The notes: generated by a model not told the origin, from the sequence alone. Positions 17,184-25,472 are shown, counted from the first letter of the stretch. The stretch is 40,882 nt of DNA from Candidatus Thorarchaeota archaeon SMTZ1-45 (GCA_001563335.1 LRSL01000082.1:1-40882), one strand, 5' to 3'. A program made the numbers and translations.

Positions 17184-18461
17184 TTGGTTAAAGAAATCAT
17201 CATACTCCGTGAAGGGGGAATTCTCTTGTTCCACTATAGTGTAAGTGGAACTCGGAGGCTTGATGAGCTAACAGCTGCATTTCTTTCAGCTGTTGATTCT
17301 TTTGCCCAGGAAGTGAGCCAAGATAGAATTACGGTCATGTCTTTTGCAAAAAATAAGCTGGTCTGGGAAAAAAAGGGAGACCTCTACTTTATTGCTCTCG
17401 TATCAGAGGAAGATAGTGGAGAGATTCACAGAGTTATTCTTCAAGACCTTGCAGAGCAATTTGTAAGCATGTTTTATTCAGAACTCAGGAGAGAACTCCC
17501 AGAATCTAAGAAATTCAGACCTTTTGCAGACACAGTTGAAGTGATTTTGCAGAAGTTTGATGGAATTCCAGGTTTAGCACGTCGTTACAAGACGATTCTT
17601 TTGCCCGCACAAGATCTGAACACACTAAAACGTGTTTTATCAGAAGTTGAGGTTAACCGGGACATTCTCAGAGGAGGTATGGTTACATTCGATGGTCATG
17701 TGGCTGTATCAAATCTAAGAGCATATGAATTGGAAGCGGTTCTTGATTTCTTGCCTACAATTAAGAAGAAGGTGGAAATGAGGGACCATTCAAGTATTGA
17801 GAAAGGAACTTCATTTTTATTCATGCAGATTCCAAAAAAAGGAGTTTCTGCTTTTATAGTAAAACTGGGAATGGCAGAGAAGACGTACTTGGATTTGGTA
17901 AATCCTTTCACCTCGCTTCTACAACTTACTAGTTTTGAGAATGCGAGAAAGTTTGAACCAGATAAAATTGAAGGACCAATCTCATTCTATGATTATGATG
18001 CAGTTGAAGCGGCAATCCCGATTGAAGACATTCGACGTGAAACCAAGATGTCTTTATCCTCATTCTCCGAGAGCGTGCAAGTGGGAGCTCTTCGGTTGGT
18101 AAATTCCATTGATAAAACGTCCACGGTTGCTGAAGTAGTCGAAGCAAGCGGGTTAATCAGAGAACAGGCTGATGAAATACTTGCGCAACTGATAGCAAAG
18201 GGTGTTGTTCGAATCTCAAAATTATTTCCAGTGATGGAGGACCGAGATGAGAGATTTGTTGCATACCTCGAGGTCATAGGAATCAAGAAAAGAGACTTTG
18301 ATATTGTTGATTCAATCTGGAAATATTGTAATGGAAGTTTATCACTTCGAGAGATTTCAGAAAGATCGGAGATACCAGCACAAAGAATATTGGAAGTCCT
18401 TCGTACTCTTGGTAATCATGTAGATTGGTTGAAAGAGAGGATGCTTAGTCATGTCAGGTAA
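17184..18461 (+). CDS. larger longin-like/winged-helix paralogue
   Basis: This 425-residue protein is a clear paralogue of its upstream neighbour. Residues about 1-105 are the same longin-like fold (EIIILREGGILLFHY, FLSAVDSFAQEV, LYFIALVSE, LAEQFVSMFYSEL). Residues about 150-270 contain a second region with similar strand and helix order (GGMVTFDGHVAVSNL, ELEAVLDFLPTIKKK, SFLFMQIPKKG, VSAFIVKLGM), which may be a second longin-like domain absent from the shorter paralogue. The C-terminal 130 residues carry two winged helices; ISKLFPVMEDRDERFVAYLE aligns with VSKLCPLLHEKDSRFDAYLD of the neighbour. TTG start lies seven bases after GGAGGT. The last 11 bases overlap the MinD-like gene, implying coupled translation. 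Function unknown; a scaffold or switch partner for the ATPase is the simplest guess. Confidence 0.72.
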   Translation: MVKEIIILREGGILLFHYSVSGTRRLDELTAAFLSAVDSFAQEVSQDRITVMSFAKNKLVWEKKGDLYFIALVSEEDSGEIHRVILQDLAEQFVSMFYSELRRELPESKKFRPFADTVEVILQKFDGIPGLARRYKTILLPAQDLNTLKRVLSEVEVNRDILRGGMVTFDGHVAVSNLRAYELEAVLDFLPTIKKKVEMRDHSSIEKGTSFLFMQIPKKGVSAFIVKLGMAEKTYLDLVNPFTSLLQLTSFENARKFEPDKIEGPISFYDYDAVEAAIPIEDIRRETKMSLSSFSESVQVGALRLVNSIDKTSTVAEVVEASGLIREQADEILAQLIAKGVVRISKLFPVMEDRDERFVAYLEVIGIKKRDFDIVDSIWKYCNGSLSLREISERSEIPAQRILEVLRTLGNHVDWLKERMLSHVR

Positions 18462-19203
18462 GATAATTTCAATTCATAGCTTTAGAGGCGGTACTGGGAA
18501 GTCAAACATAGCAGCAAATTTAGCTGCTGCAGCAGCATTGGATGGGAAACGAGTGGCTGTTATGGACACAGATATGGCATCACCCGGAATCCATGTTATC
18601 TTTGGATTGGGGCGGGAGAAGATGAAGTATACTCTTAATGACTACCTCAGAGGGTCCTGTGATATCACTGATGCTTGTATAGACCTCACTGAAAGACTGA
18701 GCATTAAAAGAGGCAAGCTATTCCTAATTCCAAGCTCAATGGCAGCAACTGATATCACAAGAATACTTCGAGAGGGCTATGAGGTTGGAGATCTCAAGAA
18801 AGGATTTACGGATGTCATCAAGAAAAAAGATTTGGATTACTTAATCATCGATACACATCCAGGATTAGATAGAGAAACACTACTCTCGATGGCTACTGCG
18901 GATTACTTGTTCGTTGTTGCCAGAATTGATGAACAAGATTTACTGGGTACAGCTGCAACACTTAGTGTTGCTAGAAAGCTGCAGGTGCCAGATATTAGGA
19001 TAATTATTAACAAGAAGCCAGGAATTTATGAGAATAAGGCAATCATCTCAGAGGTTGAACAGAAATTCAAGACAACTGTAGCAACAATCATCCCATTACT
19101 TCCACTTCTCATAGAAGCAGGAAGTCGATATGTTGTGACTCTTAGACATCCAGATAGTGAATTCACAAAGAACATAGATGAAATATATCGTTTAATGAAA
19201 TGA
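18451..19203 (+). CDS. MinD/ParA-family ATPase
   Basis: The 250-residue protein is a SIMIBI-class ATPase. Its P-loop is SFRGGTGKSN (Gly13-Gly14-Thr15-Gly16-Lys17-Ser18), followed by VAVMDTDMASPG (switch I region with two Asp) and DYLIIDTHPGLD (switch II/Walker B). The deviant Walker A signature of MinD/ParA is KGGxGK[ST]; here the first Lys, which crosses the dimer interface, is Arg12. The next segments (LFVVARIDEQDLLGTAATLSVARKL, IRIIINKKPG) fit MinD well. A late VATIIPLLPLLIEAGSRY fits the C-terminal half, but I do not see a clear amphipathic membrane-targeting helix at the end. ATG is preceded by the reading frame of the longin paralogue, which it overlaps by 11 bases, so these proteins probably act together. 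Confidence 0.88.
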   Translation: MSGKIISIHSFRGGTGKSNIAANLAAAAALDGKRVAVMDTDMASPGIHVIFGLGREKMKYTLNDYLRGSCDITDACIDLTERLSIKRGKLFLIPSSMAATDITRILREGYEVGDLKKGFTDVIKKKDLDYLIIDTHPGLDRETLLSMATADYLFVVARIDEQDLLGTAATLSVARKLQVPDIRIIINKKPGIYENKAIISEVEQKFKTTVATIIPLLPLLIEAGSRYVVTLRHPDSEFTKNIDEIYRLMK

Positions 19204-19219
19204 TGAGCTGCTATTTCCA

Positions 19220-19336
19220 TCATCCTATGATTCTTGGAATGTAGATAATAGCCAAAGCTAGAAGAAGGAGTATCAGACACACAACTAGGATAAGTGGAAG
19301 AAGCATATCGGATGATGTGTCATTATCGGTACCCAA
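19220..19336 (-). CDS. possible single-span membrane microprotein
   Basis: A minus-strand frame of 38 residues from TTG 19336, or 28 from ATG 19306, encodes a polar N-terminus (GTDNDTSSD), one hydrophobic segment of about 22 residues (LLPLILVVCLILLLLALAII) and a short tail YIPRIIG. The frame is bounded by an upstream TGA. It converges with the MinD-like gene, ending 17 bases beyond that gene's stop. There is no strong ribosome-binding site. It may be a real tail-anchored-like microprotein or a chance hydrophobic frame. Confidence 0.35.
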   Translation of the reverse strand: MGTDNDTSSDMLLPLILVVCLILLLLALAIIYIPRIIG

Positions 19337-19449
19337 TGTAGTTCACTCTGTTCATAATATACTGATGAAGCTATATCAAATTGGTCCTAAGCAAAACACT
19401 TCTATCTGATTTTTATACAGACCTGCAATTATCCTGAGGTGTGTCTTGA

Positions 19450-19899
19450 ATGGAAATCGATGTTAGACTAGCAACAGCACAAGACAGATCTTTAATTGAA
19501 GAGTTCTATGTCCGTGAAGGAAAGAATTTCCAGCAATTAATACATCATTCAGCAGCCACTCCGGTCGGCGCGAGTAGTGAAACTATGTTTGTTATAGCTG
19601 TCATCAGAGGAATGGTTGTTGCAGCACTTAAACTCGACATTGCAAGAGACCCAGCAGTGGGACGTATAGGATTCATTCGACACTTTGAAATCGAAGATGA
19701 ACTTGAAAAAACAGACCTCGGAAGTAAAATGCTGGAGAAAACCAATGAGATTGCAGTTGAAAAAGGTCTTAGAGCACTGGATGCGGTGTTTGATGTGTCT
19801 AGAGCTGACCTTTTCGACCTATACGAAGAATCTGGTTTCAGGGAAGAACGCAAAGAAGTATACCTTCGTAAGGACTTCCGACCAGGTGTCTTCGAATAG
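19450..19899 (+). CDS. GNAT-family N-acetyltransferase
   Basis: The 149-residue protein has GNAT order: N-terminal strand VRLATAQDRSLIEEFY, central strands MFVIAVIRGMVVAALKLDI and IGFIRHFEIEDELE, an acetyl-CoA pyrophosphate loop region before GSKMLEKTNEIAVEKGLRAL, and a terminal strand and helix DLYEESGFREERKEVYLRKDF. The usual Q/RxxGxG/A loop is weak here (KTDLGSK), so acetyl-CoA binding is likely but not certain. The substrate is unknown. GAGGTG eight bases before the ATG supports the start. Converges with the AOR gene five bases after its stop. Confidence 0.75.
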   Translation: MEIDVRLATAQDRSLIEEFYVREGKNFQQLIHHSAATPVGASSETMFVIAVIRGMVVAALKLDIARDPAVGRIGFIRHFEIEDELEKTDLGSKMLEKTNEIAVEKGLRALDAVFDVSRADLFDLYEESGFREERKEVYLRKDFRPGVFE

Positions 19900-19908
19900 T
19901 ATTCTATT
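19895..19908. terminator. small inverted repeat at a convergent junction
   Basis: AATAG (19895-19899) and CTATT (19904-19908) with a 4-base loop lie across the stop codons of the GNAT and AOR genes. At 5 bases the stem is weak evidence alone, but it repeats the pattern at other convergent junctions. Confidence 0.2.
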
Positions 19909-21721
19909 TAACTAGTTGTCTCAATCCAAGTTTCTTAATGGTTTCCTTGGTGGGAATGCCATCAATACTCCAACCTCTAAGTTCATAGTATGAGTCAAGA
20001 CTCCGTTCAAAATCATCCCTAGTGATAAATGATGCCATGCCTTTTGAAGGTCCAATTGTTTCGTGTTCCCAAAATCGTGAGGGCAAGATGTCATCGCTAC
20101 GTGATATTCCCTCGTTGATATTGAATAGCCGAATGAGAGTTTCAACCCGCTGACCAAATTTCGAAACCTTATCATCATCATAGTTGAGTCCTGTTGCACT
20201 ATTTAACATCTGTATCTTCTCATCTCTTGTCAACGGAAAGTGCCATGTAAAATGACAAACAACCAATGAGTCTGTGAGAATCTTTGTATCTCTTTCAACA
20301 ACCATCGATTCGATCACATCAAGAGCTGATTTATCGGGTTTTTCAGTTGTCTGCGGCCATCCTCGAAGATGACTTGCTCCAACATCTGCTGTTGCATAAG
20401 AAAGGCCCAAACCTCTTCGTCCTCTTGGGTCCCATGCTGCAGTTTCCAAACCCTTCACATGTACCGCGAGTTTATCGCAATCACGACCTAGTTCCTGCGC
20501 AGCAATCCGAACTCCTTTTGCTAGCACCTCTCCAAACCCTTTCTTGAATGCAATCATCCTCATTAATTCTAAGGCCGCTTTGCCATCACCAAATCGAAGA
20601 GGGAATCCAATCTCATGTTCCTCAAGAATACCGCTTTCATATGCGTCCATAGCAAATCCTATTGAAGAACCTGCACTAATTGTATCAAGCCCTAAATCAT
20701 CTGCTAAGTATGCTAATTGAAAAACAGATTGAGCATCGCTGATTCCAAGATTTCCTCCACATAGTCCAAAGGTTTCATACTCAGGAGTGACTTCAACCTC
20801 TGTTTCAGGATTACTGGGATCTAGGGTCTTGTAAGAGTGTGTACATCGAATAATACAATGAGGACACGAAAGATGGTTGCCAATAATCCATTTTTTCATT
20901 TGGTCAGGTGTTAAAGACTCATATCCTTCAAAATAGGTATTCCGCCAATTCCGAGTTGGAAATTGACCCCGTTCATTTGCAACTTCAACAAGTGTAGCTG
21001 TCCCATAATCTTTGAAGTCATAATCAACTTTATCGTTCCATTTTTTCGTTACTGCTTTTCGAATTTCACTAAAGGCACTAGAATCAGCCACACTCAATTT
21101 TCGAGTTCCTTTGACGACGATACCTTTGAGATTCTTCGAGCCAAGAACTGCGCCAACTCCTCCGCGGCCTGTTTGATGTGCGAACTCACAACAACCTGTT
21201 GCAGTTAAGACCAAATTCTCACCTGCGGGACCTATTACATAGACAGCAGAGTCCTTTGGTGAACTCTCATGAAGTAATCGAGTTGTTTCTTGAGTGCCTT
21301 TACCCCAAAGATGTTGAGCATCTGCAAAACTCACATCATCATCTTCAACTAATATTGTGATAGGTGTATCTGATTTCCCTGTAACAGCTAAGGCATCATA
21401 TCCAGAGTTTTTAATCTCACGACCTAAGGGTCCTCCACAATGGGAGTCCAGGAACAATCCAGTTAGAGGAGACTTTGTCACCAGTGTCCATCTTCCAATC
21501 ATTACTGTTGGTAAACCTTGAAGTGGACCGGTCACAAAGAAAAGTATGTTATCAGGACTAAGAGGATCTATGCCTTTACTGAGGTGCCGATATAGCAAAT
21601 ATGCACCAAGTCCTTTCCCTCCAATAAAATTGGCATATACTTCTGATGGAATTTGTTCAACATTTGATTTTTTCTGAGTCAAATCAATCCATAGTATCAT
21701 ACCATTCCATGCAGCCATCAT
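19904..21721 (-). CDS. tungsten aldehyde:ferredoxin oxidoreductase family protein
   Basis: The protein of about 605 residues matches the AOR family throughout. The N-terminal domain has IGGKGLGAYLLY, WTLVTKSPLTGLFLDSHCGGPLG and GRGGVGAVLGSKNLKGI, all family landmarks around the tungstopterin. The 4Fe-4S ligands are CPHCIIRC plus a late Cys in DSLVVCHFTW, the same CxxCxxxC...C spacing as in characterised AORs. The segment TADVGASHLRGWP is also typical. These enzymes oxidise aldehydes to carboxylic acids with ferredoxin as acceptor, in the cytoplasm; the specific substrate cannot be told. Start chosen at ATG 21721, which has GAGGA nine bases upstream; an in-frame GTG at 21736 is possible. A 49-residue gene ends 25 bases upstream and is probably co-transcribed. 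Confidence 0.92.
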   Translation of the reverse strand: MMAAWNGMILWIDLTQKKSNVEQIPSEVYANFIGGKGLGAYLLYRHLSKGIDPLSPDNILFFVTGPLQGLPTVMIGRWTLVTKSPLTGLFLDSHCGGPLGREIKNSGYDALAVTGKSDTPITILVEDDDVSFADAQHLWGKGTQETTRLLHESSPKDSAVYVIGPAGENLVLTATGCCEFAHQTGRGGVGAVLGSKNLKGIVVKGTRKLSVADSSAFSEIRKAVTKKWNDKVDYDFKDYGTATLVEVANERGQFPTRNWRNTYFEGYESLTPDQMKKWIIGNHLSCPHCIIRCTHSYKTLDPSNPETEVEVTPEYETFGLCGGNLGISDAQSVFQLAYLADDLGLDTISAGSSIGFAMDAYESGILEEHEIGFPLRFGDGKAALELMRMIAFKKGFGEVLAKGVRIAAQELGRDCDKLAVHVKGLETAAWDPRGRRGLGLSYATADVGASHLRGWPQTTEKPDKSALDVIESMVVERDTKILTDSLVVCHFTWHFPLTRDEKIQMLNSATGLNYDDDKVSKFGQRVETLIRLFNINEGISRSDDILPSRFWEHETIGPSKGMASFITRDDFERSLDSYYELRGWSIDGIPTKETIKKLGLRQLVK

Positions 21722-21746
21722 AAGACCAATCCTCACATATCAACAC

Positions 21747-21896
21747 TTATTGAATCTCGACTACAGTTATCTTGTCTAGTTTGACACCACGAAGATTAGA
21801 TAGAATTGCCATAAGTACATCACTAAGCACACTTGCAACAAAATCATTCATTTCTATGCGGTTCCCTTCCACATAGAGTTCAAATTCGGAGCCCAT
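21747..21896 (-). CDS. small conserved-looking protein upstream of AOR (49 residues)
   Basis: This short gene starts at ATG 21896 with GGTGG eight bases upstream and stops with TAA at 21747-21749. The product begins MGSEFELYVEGNRIEMNDFV, continues through a helix (ASVLSDVLMAILSNLRGV) and ends with a strand (DKITVVEIQ). The strand-strand-helix-strand character with a v-N/G-x-x-i-e-M-N-x-F-V core is reminiscent of small archaeal proteins of unknown function that I have seen in other genomes, but I cannot name the family. It is in the same operon orientation as the AOR gene and the ribosome-binding site and codon quality make it a credible gene. Confidence 0.65.
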   Translation of the reverse strand: MGSEFELYVEGNRIEMNDFVASVLSDVLMAILSNLRGVKLDKITVVEIQ

Positions 21897-21971
21897 ATTT
21901 TGACCACCTTTGCAGAATTGCTAAGATGATGGAAGTATTAAGTCTTACAGAGAAGCACTGTCCGATACGCA

Positions 21972-21977
21972 TTTATA
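21972..21977 (+). promoter_or_regulatory. TATA-like box for the polytopic membrane protein
   Basis: TTTATA within GCATTTATACCCCC lies about 60 bases before the ATG at 22036. Initiation near 22000 would give a leader of about 36 bases containing the GAGGA ribosome-binding site. Confidence 0.35.
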
Positions 21978-22035
21978 CCCCCCTTATTCGTATCGTGCGA
22001 CTGATGGTGACCGTCACCAAGTGAGGAATTCAGAA

Positions 22036-23973
22036 ATGGCCGAAATGAGTTTAGTAACTTCTGAAATTGAAACAATGGGTCAACCAAGTGATAAATTAGG
22101 AAAAATAGCTGCTCTTGGGAATATCTTTGGTGTGATTGCAGCTGTTTTTGGTCTTATTATAGGGAAAACTTTAGTCCCAATTTCAGCGCTTGAATATCAA
22201 GTTGTATCTGTTTCACCATTTGGATGGGTATTTGGAGGGGACTCCATGTATTCCATCTATATAGCAGTATTCATGGCATTGATGGCCATTTCTCTATTGT
22301 TTCAAGCTATTGGTTCCAAAAACCTTAGGAACTTCCTAGGATCAGGACTAATGAATATTATATGGATAGGGTTTGTTGTCGCTGCCGCAGCTGCTTTTCT
22401 CATACCGACATCATTTCTTGGAGTTGTTGCTGAATCACTCATTCAGGGTTTCCTAACTCAAACCTATTTCCTAGGCGGGTTCTTCGTAATTGCTTGGCAG
22501 CTATTAGCATCCATATACACAGATGCTAGTAAAACATGGATCGGATTTCTTGCAGGTACACTCAATTCATTATTTATCCCATTACTGGCAATAGGTCAAG
22601 CGATCAGTCCAATTCTTATCTATGCAGCTTATGCAATACTATTGATAGGTCAACTATTTAGTTTTCTATTTTGGCAGGCTTCATTTGATTCAATTCGAGA
22701 GTATGCAAGAAGCACAGAGAAAGCAAAATTAGCGTTCACACTATCTGGAGCCTTAACATTTGCATTGGGTCTAACTGCAATATTCTTTGGGCCTCTAGGA
22801 AATGAACGTGGTATTGATGTCTGGAAACCATGGAGCACTATGGCAAATGAAACAACATTTCAGACAAGTCCAGCGCTTATTTTTGGATTACTGTCCTTAA
22901 TGCTGTACTGGGTGATACTTGCACCACGGCTAGGTGCAAGAGAGCTCAAAGCTGCAGCAATTGGCGAGGACATCATTAAGGGTGGAACTAAATGGTTCTT
23001 GCTTTTCCTAGCATCATTTGGACTATTAGCAGCAGGTCAAGCGGGAGCATTCACCGAAGATGCAGCAGTTTGGGGATTCTTTTTATCATTAACTCCAGCT
23101 GGTATAATGTTCTTAGTTGGAGCTGCATATACTGCAAAAACAGACATAATAACAGGAATTCCATTGGTGATTGCTTCAGTATTTATCATTGTACATCCCT
23201 TTATTCTTCTTCCACTTGTTATCATCCCGTGGATAGCGGTTATCATCACACAGTTCTTCTTGGTAGCTGAATCTTTAATACGAGGACTAACTGGTTTCTC
23301 GCAAGGGGCACTGACAGTTGTTGTGAGTCTTGTAGCATCAGCAGCTGTTATTATCTTCATGATAGGGGGCTTTGGTAGTGGACCACTCGCTCTATGGCCA
23401 ACAAACAGATGGTTCAACATCACTCTTATTCCAGGGATTCCTGCAGCCGTTCAAGGACCAGCCATCATCATATTGCCTTTACTTGCGCTTTTAATAAGAA
23501 ATGTATCACTTGCTGGCTATTCTTATGGTAGAGGTTATGCAACTGGCGGGCTCCTCGTTGGCATGAGTGTATTTTTTGCATTTATGATTCCAGTAATTGC
23601 TGAAAATGAAAGTATCGGACATGAAGCAAATACAGGAGCAGCTCTATTGCTCGCGTTATACTCGATAAGTGTCGTACTAGTGTTGTCGCTTAATCTTAGT
23701 CTTGCAAATGATGTTGAAGATACAGGTCGCAGATTTGAAGGAACGTTAATAAAAGTGACAAGTATTGCAGGAATTCTAGCAGCAGCAGCAGTAGTGATTC
23801 TCGCATTGATTGTCTTTGCAGGAATGCCAACTCCTGAGCAAATAGCTTTGATGATATCAATCATGGTCACATTTGTCGTTAGCACGGAGATATTCTCTAT
23901 AATTAACTGGCTAATAGCTGGTATACGGTTAGGAATGCTACGAGAAGGATTTAGATTCTCAAGACTAGAGTAG
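22036..23973 (+). CDS. large polytopic membrane protein of unknown function
   Basis: The product of about 645 residues is mostly hydrophobic, with roughly 15-17 membrane spans separated by short loops; small residues (Gly, Ala, Ser) are abundant in the spans. There is no recognisable motif for a transporter class, protease or glycosyltransferase. One cytoplasmic-looking loop is YARSTEKAKLA and another is ARELKAAAIGEDIIKGG. I place the start at ATG 22036, which has GAGGA eight bases upstream, instead of GTG 22021, where the ribosome-binding site would be inside the gene. The alpha/beta hydrolase gene follows after 11 bases, so the two are probably one transcript. Channel, transporter or lipid-handling roles are all possible. 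Confidence 0.7.
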   Translation: MAEMSLVTSEIETMGQPSDKLGKIAALGNIFGVIAAVFGLIIGKTLVPISALEYQVVSVSPFGWVFGGDSMYSIYIAVFMALMAISLLFQAIGSKNLRNFLGSGLMNIIWIGFVVAAAAAFLIPTSFLGVVAESLIQGFLTQTYFLGGFFVIAWQLLASIYTDASKTWIGFLAGTLNSLFIPLLAIGQAISPILIYAAYAILLIGQLFSFLFWQASFDSIREYARSTEKAKLAFTLSGALTFALGLTAIFFGPLGNERGIDVWKPWSTMANETTFQTSPALIFGLLSLMLYWVILAPRLGARELKAAAIGEDIIKGGTKWFLLFLASFGLLAAGQAGAFTEDAAVWGFFLSLTPAGIMFLVGAAYTAKTDIITGIPLVIASVFIIVHPFILLPLVIIPWIAVIITQFFLVAESLIRGLTGFSQGALTVVVSLVASAAVIIFMIGGFGSGPLALWPTNRWFNITLIPGIPAAVQGPAIIILPLLALLIRNVSLAGYSYGRGYATGGLLVGMSVFFAFMIPVIAENESIGHEANTGAALLLALYSISVVLVLSLNLSLANDVEDTGRRFEGTLIKVTSIAGILAAAAVVILALIVFAGMPTPEQIALMISIMVTFVVSTEIFSIINWLIAGIRLGMLREGFRFSRLE

Positions 23974-23984
23974 AGTGACAACCT

Positions 23985-24734
23985 TTGGCTCCCAATGTGA
24001 TGGGTATTACAACACGACCAAGAGGAGCTATTGCTTCATTTCTTCTAGTTCATGGATTTTGTGCATCATCCGATGAACTAGGAACCTTGGGAAAATATCT
24101 CGCGGATAATGGTCATGCATCATTTGCAGTACAATTAGCTGGACATGGAACAACTCCTGAGGACTTGAAAGCCACATCTTGGCGAGATTGGCTTGAATCA
24201 GCTCGGAAAGGATTAAACATAATTCAGTCTTGGGGATCAAAATATATCTTCGTGGTTGGTTTTTCTATGGGAGGATTACTCTCTATACTTCTCTCTTCTG
24301 AAGAGAAGGATATTGATGGATTGATATTGATTGCTCCAGCTTTAAAGATATCAGGATTCACTCCTAAACTCGTACCAATTCTAAAATATCTAATTAAGTA
24401 TAGAGAGATTGATGTTGAAGCAGTACAACGCGTCTATGATGTAAAGAGAACCAAGTATGAGAGAGAACCAGTTTCGGCTTATCAAGAGTTCTTCAGGCTG
24501 CAGAAGGTAGCTAGGAAAAGAATGATGAACGTCACCATCCCGACCATAATATTACAGGGAGAAGAGGACAAATCAATTGACAAAACAAGTGGTCGAATGG
24601 CGCTCAATGGTATTTCATCAGAGAAAAAAGAACTGCAGATGATAACAGGTGCAGAACATGTGATTAGCTGTCATCCAACAAGAACTGTCGCGTATCCACT
24701 CATTCTTGATTTCGTTGAGAGAGTTATGGACTAG
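23985..24734 (+). CDS. alpha/beta hydrolase (esterase or monoacylglycerol-lipase-like)
   Basis: The 249-residue protein has the full catalytic set of the serine hydrolase fold: the oxyanion segment LLVHGFCASS, the nucleophile elbow GFSMGG (Ser94), Asp195 in QGEEDKSID, and His225 in GAEHVIS. The LAGHGTTPEDL and WRDWLESARKGL segments match carboxylesterase and monoglyceride-lipase relatives, which cleave short to medium acyl or monoacylglycerol esters in the cytoplasm. Start is TTG 23985. It lies 11 bases after the polytopic membrane protein and its last four bases overlap the convergent glycerophosphodiesterase gene, so a lipid-headgroup or acyl-ester degradation locus is possible; that is inference. 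Confidence 0.88.
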   Translation: MAPNVMGITTRPRGAIASFLLVHGFCASSDELGTLGKYLADNGHASFAVQLAGHGTTPEDLKATSWRDWLESARKGLNIIQSWGSKYIFVVGFSMGGLLSILLSSEEKDIDGLILIAPALKISGFTPKLVPILKYLIKYREIDVEAVQRVYDVKRTKYEREPVSAYQEFFRLQKVARKRMMNVTIPTIILQGEEDKSIDKTSGRMALNGISSEKKELQMITGAEHVISCHPTRTVAYPLILDFVERVMD

Positions 24735-25444
24735 GCATCAATACGAAAAACATTGGTTACTCTGTCGGGGTAATCAGTTATCAAACCATCAACATCCATT
24801 TTTAGAAGTTGTTTCATCAAGTTCTGATCATTTACTGTCCAAGGGTATATCCTAAGATTAGCCTTGTGCGCACTATGTACAAGATCTGGAGTGACCAATT
24901 TGTAATGTGGATTGATAGCTTGGACCTTGTAATCCAATGCAAAAGAAACTAGCCCATTCTTTTGTTTGTTTACCAACATAGCTGTTTCGACAGTTTCATT
25001 CAGATCCCTGATTGTTACAAGAGTGCTATGAAAAAAGGATGAAATTATTATGTCTTTCATCATTTGGAGATTTTCTACCATACCAAGGACTTTCTGCTCA
25101 ACTCCAATCACCTTTAGTTCGATGTTGACATGAAGTTTTCCAGAAGCAAATTTTAGAACATCATCCAAACGTGGGATACATTCACCTTCACCTGCATCCA
25201 GATTTTGTAATTCTTTGTATGTTAGGGCATGAACTTCACCAGATCCATTAGTAGTTCGATCAACTGTTGAATCATGGATACAAATTAATTCACCATCAAG
25301 AGATTCACGTACATCAAGTTCAATCATCTGTGCACCTAAATCCAATGCCTTTCTGAATGATAGTAGAGTATTCTCTGGTGCATGACCTGATGCGCCTCGG
25401 TGCGCGATGATGATCTTTTTGACCATTAGCACGAATTCCCTCAA
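24731..25444 (-). CDS. glycerophosphodiester phosphodiesterase
   Basis: The product of about 235 residues matches the GDPD family, which hydrolyses glycerophosphodiesters to glycerol 3-phosphate (or glycerol 1-phosphate in some archaea) and an alcohol in a TIM barrel. Catalytic and metal residues are all present: AHRGASGHAPENT (His15, Arg16), IELDVRES (Glu42, Asp44) and IHDSTVDRTTNG (His57). Later landmarks are VNIELKV, SSFFHSTL and the terminal YPWTVND ... DGLITDYPDR. There is no signal peptide, so it acts in the cytoplasm. The true start is one of TTG 25444, GTG 25432 or ATG 25426, all near GAGGGA; the ATG is closest to the usual family N-terminus. Confidence 0.93.
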   Translation of the reverse strand: MREFVLMVKKIIIAHRGASGHAPENTLLSFRKALDLGAQMIELDVRESLDGELICIHDSTVDRTTNGSGEVHALTYKELQNLDAGEGECIPRLDDVLKFASGKLHVNIELKVIGVEQKVLGMVENLQMMKDIIISSFFHSTLVTIRDLNETVETAMLVNKQKNGLVSFALDYKVQAINPHYKLVTPDLVHSAHKANLRIYPWTVNDQNLMKQLLKMDVDGLITDYPDRVTNVFRIDA

Positions 25445-25472
25445 TTTTTCCTAGTGGTATATCAATTTTCTA

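Noticed and set aside
23535..23981. Minus-strand open frame of 148 codons at the end of the polytopic membrane protein
   Set aside because: Antisense of hydrophobic coding sequence; product is rich in Ile/Thr/Ala without structure, and it would overlap a well-supported gene completely.
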